Below, piece after piece: positions 45,801 to 57,293 of a stretch of DNA of 64,000 nucleotides. This DNA is from Lotus japonicus (taxonomy: Eukaryota > Streptophyta > Magnoliopsida > Fabales > Fabaceae), in assembly GCF_012489685.1 (NCBI RefSeq), contig NC_080041.1, positions 101,704,981-101,768,980 of the forward strand, given 5' to 3'. Below the pieces are notes generated by a model that had not been told where the DNA came from, ran no database searches, and was given only the letters and a program-made list of their open reading frames with translations. Each line of letters opens with the position of its first letter. The first letter of the stretch is position 1. Both the position numbers and the translations under genes were made by a program.

Positions 45801-46162
45801 ACTTAAAAACCACCACAAAATAATATGTTTGAAGGATGTTCGTGACATCAAATGTATCTCTATGTATTATGACCCATAAACAAACTAAGATGTGCGCAAC
45901 AGAAGATCCAAGGCAAAACTTATATATATATATATATATATGGAACAAAACTTAATAGCTTGATGGAAATTAAGAGAACCATGATGGAAGAGAAGCGTGG
46001 ATTGATAGGAAGGAAAACATGTTGAAGAAGAGACATGGTTTGCAAGTCATGTATGGGAACTTCAAATTCCAAAACTCCAATTATGTATATGCGCAGCACA
46101 GAGCTGTTGAAGTATTGCCCCATAGGACTAACAGGTTCTGTAATTTGCTCCTCTAGTTCCAT
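42861..46162 (-). CDS. WSD1-type O-acyltransferase (wax ester synthase/diacylglycerol acyltransferase)
   Basis: Five exons on the minus strand: 46162-45980, 45492-44929, 44264-43911, 43573-43436, 43019-42861. Every intron is GT-AG and every exon is a whole number of codons, giving 465 residues, close to the family's usual 460-490. The start is MELEEQITEPVSP; an ATG 12 bp upstream is possible but less family-like. The active-site HHxxxDG motif is HHALGDG at residues 140-146. RPLW (about 116), TVNDVV at the start of exon 3 and NxRxxEGYQSI later are also typical. The C-terminal domain (TLTKSSAVISTLVGP, FTLAGGPE, MMSYMGVIRVTL) is the DUF1298-type region. Family members join acyl-CoA to fatty alcohol (wax ester) or diacylglycerol, often at the ER for cuticular lipid. 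Substrate cannot be told. Complete and unbroken: the only convincing host gene here. Confidence 0.9.
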
Positions 46163-46263
46163 AGTGCTTAACATATATAGTAGGTTTGAAATCAGAGAAA
46201 TTTAAAAACCTGCAAATCCTCTGAAGCTTTGTTGATACATGAGAATTGAGGGGAAATGGAACA

Positions 46264-46271
46264 ATATATAG
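46264..46271 (-). promoter_or_regulatory. TATA box of the acyltransferase gene
   Basis: CTATATAT on the minus strand, about 100 bp upstream of the ATG at 46162, in the only TATA-like run in the near upstream region. The leader between is about 70 bp if transcription starts 30 bp downstream. Confidence 0.55.
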
Positions 46272-47420
46272 AGGAGAATTGAAAAGAGTATAGAGTAAGG
46301 ACAAAACAGAAACGGGAAACACGTGATAGAGTTGTCTTGTTACAGTAATTAGGGTCAGCCCAACACTAAACAAGGTCTAAAGCAAAATTTAATGTGAGGC
46401 ATTTTTACCTAAAGAAATATTTATTTATTAAAAATTTTGGGGCCTTTTTTACTTAGTAAAAAAAATTCGGAGGTTTTTTTTTACTTAGTAAAAAATTGTT
46501 TTTTAGAAACCTAAAACCTTTGTTTTGATGGCTTGGCCCCGGTCTGCAGTAATGTGTTATAGTTTGGTTTGAAAATTGTACAACTAGTTTTATTAATATA
46601 AGAACTAGCTAGGTTGTGCAAGAGTGAAAGAATACAGATCACCTACAGGTAGAAATTGAGGTGTCACAGTCAAATAAATTTGGGGATGTAAACAAGTTAG
46701 ATTCTTTTTGCAACAATATTTTTTAAGTTACAAAGTTCATTTACATGGCTACAAATTCTATGGTCAACTTTATTTACATAGCTACATTTATTTCCATTTA
46801 ACAATTTGTGTAAAACATCCAGCTAGCGATTTTATAAAAAAGTCTAAATATGTTAATTGCTTTTCACACATTAAGAAAGTTTGGCTTTTATCTTCCGATC
46901 TAAAAAATAAAAAAGAAAGCTTAGCTTCATTTCAGACAAAGTTATATTAGGCAACTTTATTGCAGATCATGTTAAAATTAGTCCACGTACTCACAAACTA
47001 TATATGGAGATGTTATTTATGATATAAGTATGATACTTATACGTTGGAATTGTTTCTTATGGTTAACTCAAGTAGTAAGAACTATGAGTCATAAGAGTTA
47101 GAGAGATGAAGGGTCAAGGTTCGAATCCTGAGAAAAGACTAACTTACTAACATTACTAACAATTATCATTTACACGCTAAAATTATTTGTTAAGAAACTC
47201 CATTAATTTATGAATTATATTTTTCTTTATCCACGTTCGACAAAGTCGTATTAATTTTCAAAGTGCTTCAATTCAATGTTGGAAGAATAAATGCTCTAGA
47301 GACAAAACTTGGAGTACTCTGAGATATGTTCACCGGTCATCAACAAAGATTGCTGGCTAACTGTATAACGCCGAACATTAAATACTAGTGAAATCAAAAA
47401 CGTATATGTCCAATATATTA
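46272..47420. other. Upstream region of the acyltransferase gene, no gene
   Basis: AT-rich, no supported ORF. Two similar stretches, GGGGCCTTTTTTACTTAGTAAAAAA near 46440 and AGGTTTTTTTTTACTTAGTAAAAAA near 46470 (shown in part: TTTACTTAGTAAAAAA), form a local repeat. Confidence 0.45.
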
Positions 47421-48053
47421 CTCCCTCCGTTTCTATATAACTAATATTTTAAGAGTATCTACATCCATCATACTCACTAAAATATCTACACTTCATTTTT
47501 TACAATTTCCTATAATCCACATCATCTACACCACTTTACTAACTTTTTACTCCAGCCCAACAACTCTTAAAAGTTTCTATCGTGGATCCCACCATCAATA
47601 TCAAATTTTTATATTTTATTATTTATCTTCATTTTAATTAATTGTAAGTGCTTGTAATAAATACAAGCTCACTTTTCAAGTCTGGTGTAGAATATTTATT
47701 CTCACATACTCATTTTTGTCATGTTGGAATTGAATATGTACTTCAATGGTCATAGATACTTATATAAGTATTTATTTAATATTAGATACTACCATTGGAG
47801 ATGCTCTAAGGTTGTTGCACAAGTATTAAGAGATAACAATTAATATTCTTGTTTTACTAAAATTATTATCTAACTTCCAGTTACACCATTTATTTCTCTT
47901 ATTAATTCTAACTTTTCAATTTTTCAACCACCAATAAATGAAGGGTACACTTGGTAAAGAAGAATTAATGCTCTCTTGAAACTTTAAAAGTATCAGCTAT
48001 ATAGGAACAACAAAATAACCAAAATAGTATCAGTTATTTAGGAACAGAGGGAG
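47421..48053. mobile_element. Stowaway-like MITE split by a Tourist-like MITE
   Basis: Ends CTCCCTCCGTTTC and (reversed) CTCCCTCTGTTCC, with TA target copies at 47419-47420 and 48054-48055. Removing the inner MITE leaves about 276 bp. No coding. Confidence 0.75.
47453..47806. mobile_element. Tourist-like MITE (third copy), nested
   Basis: Same family as 29809-30170: GAGTATCTACATCC ... GGAGATGCTC, with TAA copies at 47450-47452 and 47807-47809. It sits inside the Stowaway-like element. Confidence 0.8.
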
Positions 48054-48496
48054 TATATGTTTGTCTGCACTCTAAACCCGGGGACCCCAGCATCTCGCAT
48101 TATATAATGTAATACAACACGTTTTCTTTAGATAAGCCAAATGTCTATTAATGGGGACCATGGATGGATCTACTTGAAGGCTAGGTGTGGCTACCAGTTT
48201 TTCTTTTCTTTTTTTCAAATTAAAAATTTATATGCTTGACAAGAAAACCCAACATCTAATTCACTACAACAAATTTGCCATATACCAACGGCAGAAAACT
48301 ATCGGTAAAGGGTTTAAAACCGTGGGTATAACCCAAAAAACCTTTACCGACGGACATCTCATTTCGTGGTTTTTAATTCGCTATACCCATGGATAAATTT
48401 TCGTCGGTATATCCTATAGTGACCGTTTTGAAGCCGTAGGAAAATACTTCGAGATATACCTACGACTTCTTCCGTTGGTATAGGTATTAGCACTAC

Positions 48497-48536
48497 AAAA
48501 AAATGTTTTTTAGCAGCGGCTTCTAACCGCTGCAAT
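48497..48536 (+). repeat. Orphan CACTA-type terminus inside the CACTA element
   Basis: CACTACAAAAAAATG followed by AGCAGCGGCTTCTAACCGCTGC looks like the left end of a different CACTA family with its subterminal hairpin. No matching right end was found in the window. Confidence 0.45.
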
Positions 48537-48897
48537 TGTACAAGTTTTCAAAAACAATTAACATCAAAATAATGTAAACATATCAAACATAAGCATATCT
48601 AAGCATCAGATAAAACTTAATACTACTTTATTCTAGAAAACAACATAACAAAGCTTACATAAAGTAACTCAAAATATAGGGTAATTTGCTTTTTTCCCAA
48701 TAGCATGAATAACAACCCAATTTGAAAAAATAAGTTGGTAGCTAACTAAAAAATATCACTTGTAGACGATTTCAATCTGAATCCAATCCCATTAGCCTTT
48801 GGAAATTCCTAAGCCAAGTTGTACCAAAGGCAATAGAACAGAGAATCATAAAGAAAACAGAGAATGACAAACTTAATGCATAAACTATTATACTTAC

Positions 48898-49021
48898 ACC
48901 ATATAAACTCATCTTGGTAAAGGCTTGCAATTGATGCATTGATAATAACACAACCATTGCTTTGGTGAAGGTAAGGAAGAGCCACAAGCATTGGATAAAC
49001 ATTCCCCCAAATATTAATATC
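48898..49021 (-). pseudogene. Captured exon: 11-beta-hydroxysteroid dehydrogenase-like (SDR) fragment
   Basis: On the minus strand a 124-bp segment follows a CTCAG acceptor and ends at a GTAAGT donor. It reads NIWGNVYPMLVALPYLHQSNGC and VIINAS, which resembles the plant steroleosin/HSD short-chain dehydrogenase region before the catalytic Ser-Tyr (NFWGxVYPTxVALPYLRQS). A one-base shift is needed to read KMSLYG at the exon end, so it is decayed. A single exon cannot encode a working enzyme. Confidence 0.6.
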
Positions 49022-49149
49022 CTGAGAATTAAATTTTTAAAGACCATATTATCTAATTGATAGACAAAAAACATGAAGATTATTATGTAAGAATTTCAAG
49101 ATTATAGAAGCAAGGAACAAACAGCATGGGAGATAATAAAATGTCTAAC

Positions 49150-49180
49150 CTGTCATATCATTTATGGCACTTTGGGCATC
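49150..49180 (-). pseudogene. Captured mini-exon: UBP1-like RNA-binding protein fragment
   Basis: A 31-bp segment bounded by ATATGCAG and GTTAG reads DAQSAINDMTG. It resembles the end of an RRM in plant oligouridylate-binding proteins (UBP1: DAQSAINDLTGKWLG). Very short, so tentative, but exon borders and phase look right. Confidence 0.45.
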
Positions 49181-49408
49181 CTGCATATTAAATGCATAAG
49201 GACATGTCAGTTTACAAATTCAACACATAATCAACATTATCAGATTTTGCTGGATTCTATCACAATGCTATGTAGATTTTTAATATATTAAATACTTCTT
49301 TTCATTGTATGGTTTCTAATTTAGTTTCATAACATGTCTCTAAGGGTACTGTTTTAAAGGCCTAAATTGAGAAAACAAGGCATTCACAAGAAAAACATAA
49401 AAGCTTAC

Positions 49409-49567
49409 CATATAACCTCTATAAACAGCCTGGATTTTAGTAGCTGAGGCATATTGGTTCTGTTGTTGCTCTCTTTCAAAGTCCCCAACTATTTTCTCAA
49501 TGCTACTTGGCTCCCTGAAGATGGGGATGAAAGAATTGGTCTCTCCATGCCTTTGTTTTCCTATCAC
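49409..49567 (-). pseudogene. Captured exon: IQ-motif protein fragment
   Basis: On the minus strand about 53 codons end in an IQ calmodulin-binding motif (ATKIQAVYRGYM) followed at once by a GTAAGC donor. Upstream text is FREPSSIEKIVGDFEREQQQ. The parent gene is not identified; IQ motifs occur in IQD, CAMTA and BAG-family proteins. The left border is uncertain. Confidence 0.5.
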
Positions 49568-51701
49568 TTCTTCTTCTCTTTTGAGTTTTTACTATCTGAA
49601 TCCTACTATATTGATAAAAATGATTAGATATATCAGATGCGTAGAAACTCAAACAAGTTCAAATTGGAGCAAAACTTGCTGTAACTTTAAAGTAAGAGTT
49701 ATGCAAACACTAGCTTACACATAAAATAAACATCATCATGTAGATGTTGCTTCCTGCTTTAAAGTTCAGAGAAAAGAGGCATAATATCTTAAAACTAATG
49801 CAGAAAGCAATATAATGTTAGAGTGGTTGGATGAATGACAAGTAACTTCCTAGATAAATTTGCAATATTTCTAATAATCTGTTACTAGTTATGAGGAACC
49901 TAATTTATATTTTACAGATGTGTTTTAAGATGTGAAACATCATAATACATCTATAATGCTTGTAAACCAAAAGAATGAAATTTTTAATTCTGCCACAGAT
50001 CTGTCCATAACAGTTCACTGTCACTAGATTTTCAACAAATTTATTCACAGTGACCCTATCCTCTTTGCATTTTTGGATCAGTAGTGTGATAACTGATTTG
50101 GTTACAATTGACTGTGATAAAGTGAGTTGAAAATGAAGTAGTAAATTTTCAAATATATAATACAATTACTAGGAAAGTGATTTTCCTAAGGTGAGGTTGT
50201 GAAATCCTACTCCTACAATTGATTATTATCCATTGCTGAAGCTAAGGTTTTATAGTTTCATCCCAAAATTGATTTTCGAGCTAGAACTCATTGTCAAAGA
50301 AAATATCCAAACACTAAAATGTTGATTTTGAAAGTGAAGAATCAATTATGACATTCACAAACAAGCATCCAAACAGAACAGGTTAGACATCTGATGAAGA
50401 TGCCAAATGAAAAACATAACCAAAAACAACAACATAACCAAAATTTCACATTTTTCTTTATAGATAGGAAGGAATTTGCATTAACTACCTACCTTCCACT
50501 TGGGCAGTGTGTGAAAACCTTCTTGATTGCAGCAAACTAACTCCCCTTTTTTCCCATATCACTAGCATTACTCTCTCTTCCTATAAGACAAAATCAAGAC
50601 AAAATTTTCAACTACCTCCTATTATAAGATAAATTCACTAGTTGTAAGATCAAAATCATTCATGTATTATGAATTGTAGTGCAGGTGTTCCACATACCCA
50701 AGAATTGCTAAAACTGTACATTCAAGTAAGAATTTGCCTCCGTGAACAATCAAAGGCTTCACGTTCTTCTATTTGCATCCTAGTTTCTAATTAGCTTTTT
50801 CCATCTCTTCTAAAAGCAAAAAAAATGATAGTAAGTCATATCACATAAGAGCATCTCATAAACAGAGGAGAAATGGAAAGATAAAACCAACAGCAACAAA
50901 AATAATGAAACAAAAATCAACAGAGACATGTACCTGACATTCTTGTTTGAAGAAATAACCTGGACAAGATCAGTAAAAGGAACATCAACAACACGATAGA
51001 AAATTGAGCAAAAAATGGCATAAAAATGGAAGGTTCTACTGTGTGGAAGAGTCAGTGTAAACCCTTGGAGTTACGAAATCCCTAAATTGCATTGTTCGAA
51101 AGGGTTTCCAAGCTCAGCAGCCTTGGGATGGAAATGGAGGGCCTTGAGCTTCTCGCCCCTCTCCTAGTGAATGAGTCCAACATCCACTATGGCTAGGGCG
51201 GAGCCATGAGAACCTGCTACCCAAAGGCTCAAACTCATGAAGATGGAGGTTTGGTTGAACGACGAGATGGCGACGGTCGCCGGAGTCCACCGCGGAGAAG
51301 ACAGATCGGTGAAGATGGCGACCAGGAGCGAGGCCAGGAGCGATGATGAAATTGAGTGACAGCGTGGTTAGGGTTAAGGGATGAACACATTATGGGAGGG
51401 AAATGAAATTTGAGAGAGAATTTCCGGGAAACAAAAGAAGGGCCAGAGTTAAAAAAATTAAGGTATCAGTAAAACATCTAGCGATAAAAAGAAAGATTTT
51501 GTGGGTATATAAAACACCTATACCTATAGTTGTGTATCTGTCACTAAAAAGAATTAGTGATGGTAATAAGTTCCCGTTGGTATACAGTACTTATACCCAC
51601 GGTTTAAAATATGTCCGTTAGTATATGTTGCTTATACCCACACTTTTTACCACTGTCACTAAAGATGTCCGTGGCTATATGGCAAATTTGTTGTAGTGAT
51701 T

Positions 51702-53755
51702 GCAAGTTATTTTTCAATTTAAAGTTTATTGTTTTGATTTTACTCATGTCTCTAATTGTAAATTATTTTTAACGTCTCACAATTAAAAATCACAATTTAC
51801 AGAAGAGAAATTATATAAGAGATAACCCAAAGGAGAAGACTCAACATCTAATTCTAATAGAACCAGAAGATTCTTCTAAAATAATTTAAGGAGTTTGTTT
51901 AAATTTCTTAGAGATATAATTTCTCTATATGTACATTCACAAATATCTAAACTATGAAATTGTTGTTTAAGTTTTAAACATCAAGTTACTATAATTGCTC
52001 TCTTTAGTCTTTTCTTGTACATTCACAATTTCCTTGTGTTCGTTAGTTTTCTTCTATTTTTCTTGTATAGGCAGTTTTGCTTGAGTTTGGTATTTGTGGT
52101 AGCAGTCTGTGTAAGCAGTTGTCAAGTGTCGTATGTTCTGTGTTTTGATAAGTGTTGTAACTTGATATTGTATTTTCTCTGTTTTATTGTTCCTGTTTCT
52201 TTACTGTATTGTTGTTTTCACTTTGTTTCTTTTGTTATAATTTGTTGTAAACTTAGTCCTTCTTCGACCGTAATCTCTTCTATTTCCATGAGAAACTTTT
52301 TCTCATGGTTTTATCTATAATATTTCTCTTTTTCAAACAAAATATTTTCAATATATTTTAGTCTATAATTTCTTTTGTGTTTAGCCACACTGATATATAA
52401 GGTCTGGATCCACCCCCGAATGGGGTATAGATTCAACGGAGCCTTTTAGGAAGCACAAGTTTTTCTTGTATAATTGTACACAAGTATTACCTTTTGACTT
52501 GTTATACTAGGTTCATTAGGTTAATTTTTTTTAAAAAAAAAAAAGTGATTATAGTAAAAAAAATAGAAACCCAAAAAATAATTACAATAAAAGATTAATA
52601 TTTATTCATCATTTCCTTCATCCTCTAAAATAAAAACCAGAAAATGAATTTTGGCCCCATAACATCCAATGCCTTAAGGTTTTGGGTGAAAGACGTGGTG
52701 TCTAATTCACTTGTGGTGTGCTCTTGTTAGCCCAATGTGATGATCCCCCCGATTTTATCCTCTTGCGGCCTAACAGTGGTATCATAGCCGATGGTTAGTG
52801 CGATCATCGTGAAGGCTTCTTGTGTCGAAAGTTTTCCTAGCAATAGTGGCTAGGCGGCGTATCTCGTTGACCCAACGACGGTGCAAGTATTTGGAGGTAT
52901 TTACTTGAGATAGACTCACACTTGAGAGGAGATTATTGGAAATTCAAGTGTGATTAATAAATCCCACATTGGATGATTAGGTGAGTGTTGAGCACTTTAT
53001 AAGTAAGAGGACTCATAACCACCGACCTCAATAAGAATAAGGCCTCCACAACTAGCATCTCTAAGATTACTCTGACAACTGTCATCCAAATTCAAGCCAA
53101 GCCAGCCCGTCGTAGGAGGCTACCAAGTAACCCAATGTTGGGCCCGAAAATACACGTCATGGGATATGCTAAGTGACAACTTTGAATCAACGTCGCAGCC
53201 ACATGATGCACTGGTACCTAGCCCCTGAGACCATAGCACACCCACAATTTCATATCGACCAAGCATATAACACAAAAATAACACGACCATGCCCATGTAT
53301 AACAACAATCCACTCCTGAAAACCTAAATCATCCCAAAAACCTGAGATCTCACTAAAACTAGTTCGCACCCACAACTGTCACAGAAGCAAACAATCCTGA
53401 AGACAATGCAACTGATCCAAAGCAAACAATCCTAAATACAAATGCAAAAGATCTTGAGAGAAAGACACCCAAAAACATGTCCAACTTGTAAAATTTGCCT
53501 ACGATAAAGCAGAGCTGTCGTTGGAAGAGCATTATGACAACACTGAGGATCTATTGATTTATTTTGGACAAACAAAATGTATGAAACTAGCACAAGGAGT
53601 GCTAGAATCCAAAGTACAAATAAATCTCACTTCTATGACAAAGCAATAAAGCTATGGTTGATAAAATATAAATTAATGTCATTATATATTTTTAAGTAAA
53701 AATAAATAAAATATAAAATTAAGTTTCAGAATAAAAAGGAAATTTATAATTAATA
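51702..53755. other. Non-coding region, decayed repeats
   Basis: No gene supported. At 52776-52788 TGGTATCATAGCC follows CTAACA, so it may be a primer-binding site after a decayed plus-strand LTR. TTTATAAGTAAG near 52997 is TATA-like. From about 53100 the sequence begins to resemble the 26.8 kb region. Confidence 0.4.
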
Positions 53756-54076
53756 TTCCCTTCGTTCCAAAACTATTGTACTTTTAGCTTTTTTTATTTT
53801 GTTCCAGAACCATTGTTATTTCACATGCATATTCAAAGCACTTTATTTCATTATCTTCCATTCATGTCCTCATTTAATATTATATCTCCTAAGTATCACC
53901 TCTTACTTCCACCAATCACAATTTCTCACCAATTAGTGGCCCAATGATTTTCAATCTCTCTCTTTCATATAACTCATATTAAATAAGGGTGTTTCAGTCA
54001 AATTATAACATCAATTAATGAACTCTTAAACTATGTGCATAACCCTTAAACTACAATAATTTTGGAACGGAGGGAG
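53756..54076. mobile_element. Stowaway-like MITE 1 of cluster
   Basis: 321 bp, TTCCCTTCGTTCC ... GGAACGGAGGGAG, TA on both sides. Confidence 0.7.
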
Positions 54077-54083
54077 TACATTA

Positions 54084-54349
54084 CTATCTCCGTTCCTATT
54101 TAACTGTCCGGAGAGAGAAGAAACACACATATTAAAGAGTGTATTTAACTTTGTTAATTTTCAAAAAAGAATTATTTTGTTTTCCCATTTTACCCTTTAG
54201 AGTGTGTTTTATCTTTCCTTATTTATTGCTTCTACAAGGGTACTATTAGAAAAAACATCATTTATTACTCTCTTGAAATGTTAAGTAGACAGATATGTAT
54301 AAATAAATTTTTTCCTTCAAAGTTGACAATTATTAAGGAACAGAGGTAG
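54084..54349. mobile_element. Stowaway-like MITE 2 of cluster
   Basis: 266 bp, CTATCTCCGTTCC ... GGAACAGAGGTAG, TA on both sides. Lies 7 bp from the previous one. Confidence 0.65.
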
Positions 54350-54649
54350 TATTATACTAGACTAAAATTCACTTACCGACAAGGTGTTGGCCTAATGACA
54401 AGCAAACTAAACTTTATAAGGATGAAAGTTCAAGTTCAAATTCAAAGAAAAATATTTGTTAAAAGAAACATGTAACCATTTTTTAAATGGGTGCCTTGAA
54501 GACAAAAAAAAATATTGAAATTAACGCAATAGAAGAGAAAAAATAAATAGACGCAAGACTCACGCATATGCGCAAAATAAAATATATGGACAATGTTGAA
54601 TATTAGACCAGAGGACGTAGTTAACTTGCGGGTATGCAGAAAAGAAAGC

Positions 54650-55232
54650 AGATGAAAGGGCAGTTTGCAAGATTGCGACAAATTAAATTGACATCAATTA
54701 GTAGCATGCAATAAGTGCACAAAAGAAAGCAGATGAAAAGGTGCAAGATTGTGACAAATTAAATTCATACTCATCCGTTTTAAAATTATTGTAGTTTTAA
54801 CTTTTTTGTTTCACGTAGTACTCCTTGTACTTCTCTTCAATATAATTACAAATGCTTATCAATTTTTTTTTTTAAGTTCTAAAACCATTGTTGTTTTACA
54901 TATCCAAAATACTTTATCTCATTCCCTTTCATTCATGTCATCATTTAATATTGTATCTCCTAAGTACCACCTCTTATTTCGACCAATCACAATTCTCACA
55001 AATTGTTGACACCAATGATTTTCATTCTCTCTCCTTTATATAACTCATTAAATAAAGGTGTTTCAATCAAATTATAACAACAATTAATAAACTCATAAAC
55101 TATGTGCATAACCTTAAACCACAATAATTTTGGATCGAAGGGAGTAGTATCGAGTAGTAGCATGCAATAAGTGCACATAAGGAAGCAGATGAAGAGGCAA
55201 CTTGCAAGATTGTGACAAATTAAATTGTTACT
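54650..55232 (+). repeat. Local direct repeat with MITE between copies
   Basis: AGCATGCAATAAGTGCACA...AGCAGATGAA...GCAAGATTGTGACAAATT (in part) occurs near 54700-54765 and again near 55158-55228. A Stowaway-like MITE (54770-55144) lies between. It suggests a small tandem duplication. Confidence 0.6.
54770..55144. mobile_element. Stowaway-like MITE 3 of cluster
   Basis: 375 bp, CTCATCCGTTTTAAAA ... TTTTGGATCGAAGGGAG, TA on both sides. Its interior resembles 53756-54076. Confidence 0.65.
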
Positions 55233-55377
55233 ATTGAAAAGTCTATTTTTTGTGAGGTTGAGGGAGTGGTATTTTTGTGGTACTCTTGTCTCACTACACG
55301 GCACTCCATTACCGGTTTCTGCATTAATCTCGTGGTGTTCGGTTGGAAGAGTTTTCAACGGGGTTAAATGAAAAATA

Positions 55378-55648
55378 CTTCATTTCCTATGTTTCAATAT
55401 AAGTGTCTACTTAGAGTAAATATATTTATTTTATAATAACTGTCCACTTATAATTCCAAGGTTATATTAATTGATGTTTTATCCAAATAATACCTCTCTG
55501 AGAACAATAAATAAGGAGAGATAGAAATACACATTAAGGGACAAACTAGGAAAATAAATAATATATTTTAAAAAGTTAATAATATTTATTGCACTTCTTA
55601 ATATGTGTGCATCTTCTTTAAGTAGACACTATTCTGAAACGGAGGGAG
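55378..55648. mobile_element. Stowaway-like MITE 4 of cluster
   Basis: 271 bp, CTTCATTTCCTATGTTTC ... GAAACGGAGGGAG, TA on both sides. Subterminal AAGTGTCTACTTA is inverted at the right end. Confidence 0.65.
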
Positions 55649-55705
55649 TACCAAAATTTATTTTACATATGTAAAGGTGTAATTAAGGTTGTTGTATCCA
55701 ACATA

Positions 55706-55973
55706 CTCCTTTTGTTTCTATATAAGTGATACTATTTTCATTCTTTTTTTGTTCTTATTTATTTGATACTAATATCAATAGAGCATTATTTATATTTTAC
55801 CAATTATACCATTTATTTATTGGTGGTAGGAAATTGAAAACTTAAAATTGCTAAAGAGATAAAAGGCATAATAAGAAGTTAGATGATAATTTTATAAAAC
55901 AAGAACATTAATTGTTATTTCTTAATACTTGTGCAACAATCTTAAAATATCACTTATATAGGAACCGATGGAG
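55706..55973. mobile_element. Stowaway-like MITE 5 of cluster
   Basis: 268 bp, CTCCTTTTGTTTCTATA ... TATAGGAACCGATGGAG, TA on both sides. Interior similar to 47421-48053. Confidence 0.65.
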
Positions 55974-57293
55974 TAACTACCGGAAGGATGATTCAAATTT
56001 TGAAGTGAAATGTTTTTGTAGTCTTTTTTAATAAGGAAAAGGAAACGACGAAGAGTTCAAAAAAAAAAAAGGAAACGACCAGAAGTGAATAAAGAAAAGT
56101 TAGGATAAAAAAAAGAAAACACGTGCTAAAGAAATGATTTGTTGACATAATTTTATGTTCATACACATTTTGATTTCATATGACTTAATAACAATTACCC
56201 AAGGTGTTAAGCTAAGTTATTCACTTACAAATTTCTTAACTAAGTGTAACTACCAAGTAAGATACTAGAGTCAATCCCTCAATCCTACCTAATCAATTCA
56301 TTAATAGCTCGACATTAAAACCGACACAACTAGGTATTGATCTTGTTCTTCTCAAAATTTGGATTGCTTCTCTTGTCGTGCTCGGTGGTGAAACTCAATC
56401 GTGCCTTAGTCTGAGATAGTGATGGCGCTGATCCTGAGCAGAGAGGGGAATACTTGTAGAAGACACTCTGACGCTAAAGTCAGTAAGAGAGAAAAGAGAG
56501 AATCCATGTCAGACTTCTGAGCGCATAGTTGGCTTGATGGCATCGTACTTATGTGCGTGTCTTGACCCTTTTCCGGGCCAATCGATCATTTTGTCATTCA
56601 TGTCGGGGTGGCCTCTTCCTGTACCAGGTCGTTATGGTTGACCGCACAGTGACTACATAAGATCATAACCTAAAAATCCAGTCGTAACGTCACCGGGTAA
56701 TATGACCTTTTAGGGCTGACTGGAACAAATCTTATCCCTAAGATAGCAAAAATCTCAATTAACCATTTTCCAAAACTTTGATACAAACTAATTTACCAAC
56801 AAAGATTGAACTAGATAGAAAAATCCAATGATCATTAGGTGCAATTAAGAACGGGAAAGAGACTAATGAAGATAAAAGAACCCAGGGCTATGAATCATAA
56901 TCAAAGAATGAATTACACCATCCTCTAGCACATGATATTTAGTTACACATCATTACGAAAATGAAAGAGGAATAAAGAAGAAAACCAAAAGAACCCATGG
57001 ATATGATTTGGGAATATATATCAAGCCCTAGCAGATCTACAAGCCTTAGAATCTGCCTCCCAGCCTCTCCTAAGTGTATTAAAGTAAAAAAAAAAACGCA
57101 AAACCTTGATCTTAAATGGTTTGCTACCTAGCGTTGGGAGCCCAACTTTCCTAGCGCTAGTTAAAATTCATCTTGAAAATCAGAGGATGGTGGCTAGGTG
57201 TTGGGCATTGTCGCCTGGGAGCTAAGTCTTCACAAAACACCTAAATTTCATGTTGCCGGAACCAGGGCATTGAGTACTGGTGCAGGGGCGCTA
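55974..57293. other. Non-coding, no gene seen
   Basis: AT-rich with a moderately GC-richer stretch at 56350-56720. No supported ORF or element ends. Confidence 0.4.

Larger units (their letters stand above)
48262..51698. mobile_element. Non-autonomous CACTA (En/Spm) element with captured exons
   Basis: The terminal inverted repeats are about 28 bp. The left end begins CACTACAACAAATTTGCC and the right end finishes GGCAAATTTGTTGTAGTG. Three-base target copies ATT flank it (48259-48261, 51699-51701). Subterminal repeats of the type TACCxACGG/CCGTxGGTA are numerous at both ends, as CACTA elements need for transposase binding. No transposase ORF is visible in the 3437 bp. Inside, on the minus strand, are at least three exon-like pieces of different host genes. 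That makes it a Pack-CACTA type carrier. Confidence 0.85.
53655..54725 (+). repeat. Diverged duplicate of 26968-27345
   Basis: Three collinear anchors: GTTGATAAAATATAAATTAATG (in part) at about 53655 versus 26968; TTATACTAGACTAAAATTC at 54353 versus 27065; GGACAATGTTGAATATTAGA at 54588 versus 27207, continuing to CAATAAGTGCACA. The second copy is interrupted by MITEs. It indicates an old segmental or dispersed duplication. Confidence 0.65.

Noticed and set aside
48772..49074. 100-codon hydrophobic ORF in the CACTA element
   Set aside because: It is a frame-shifted shadow of the captured SDR-like exon, whose correct frame reads NVYP..VALPYL.
52015..52320. 101-codon Phe/Cys/Val-rich ORF
   Set aside because: T-rich low-complexity sequence with no family resemblance.
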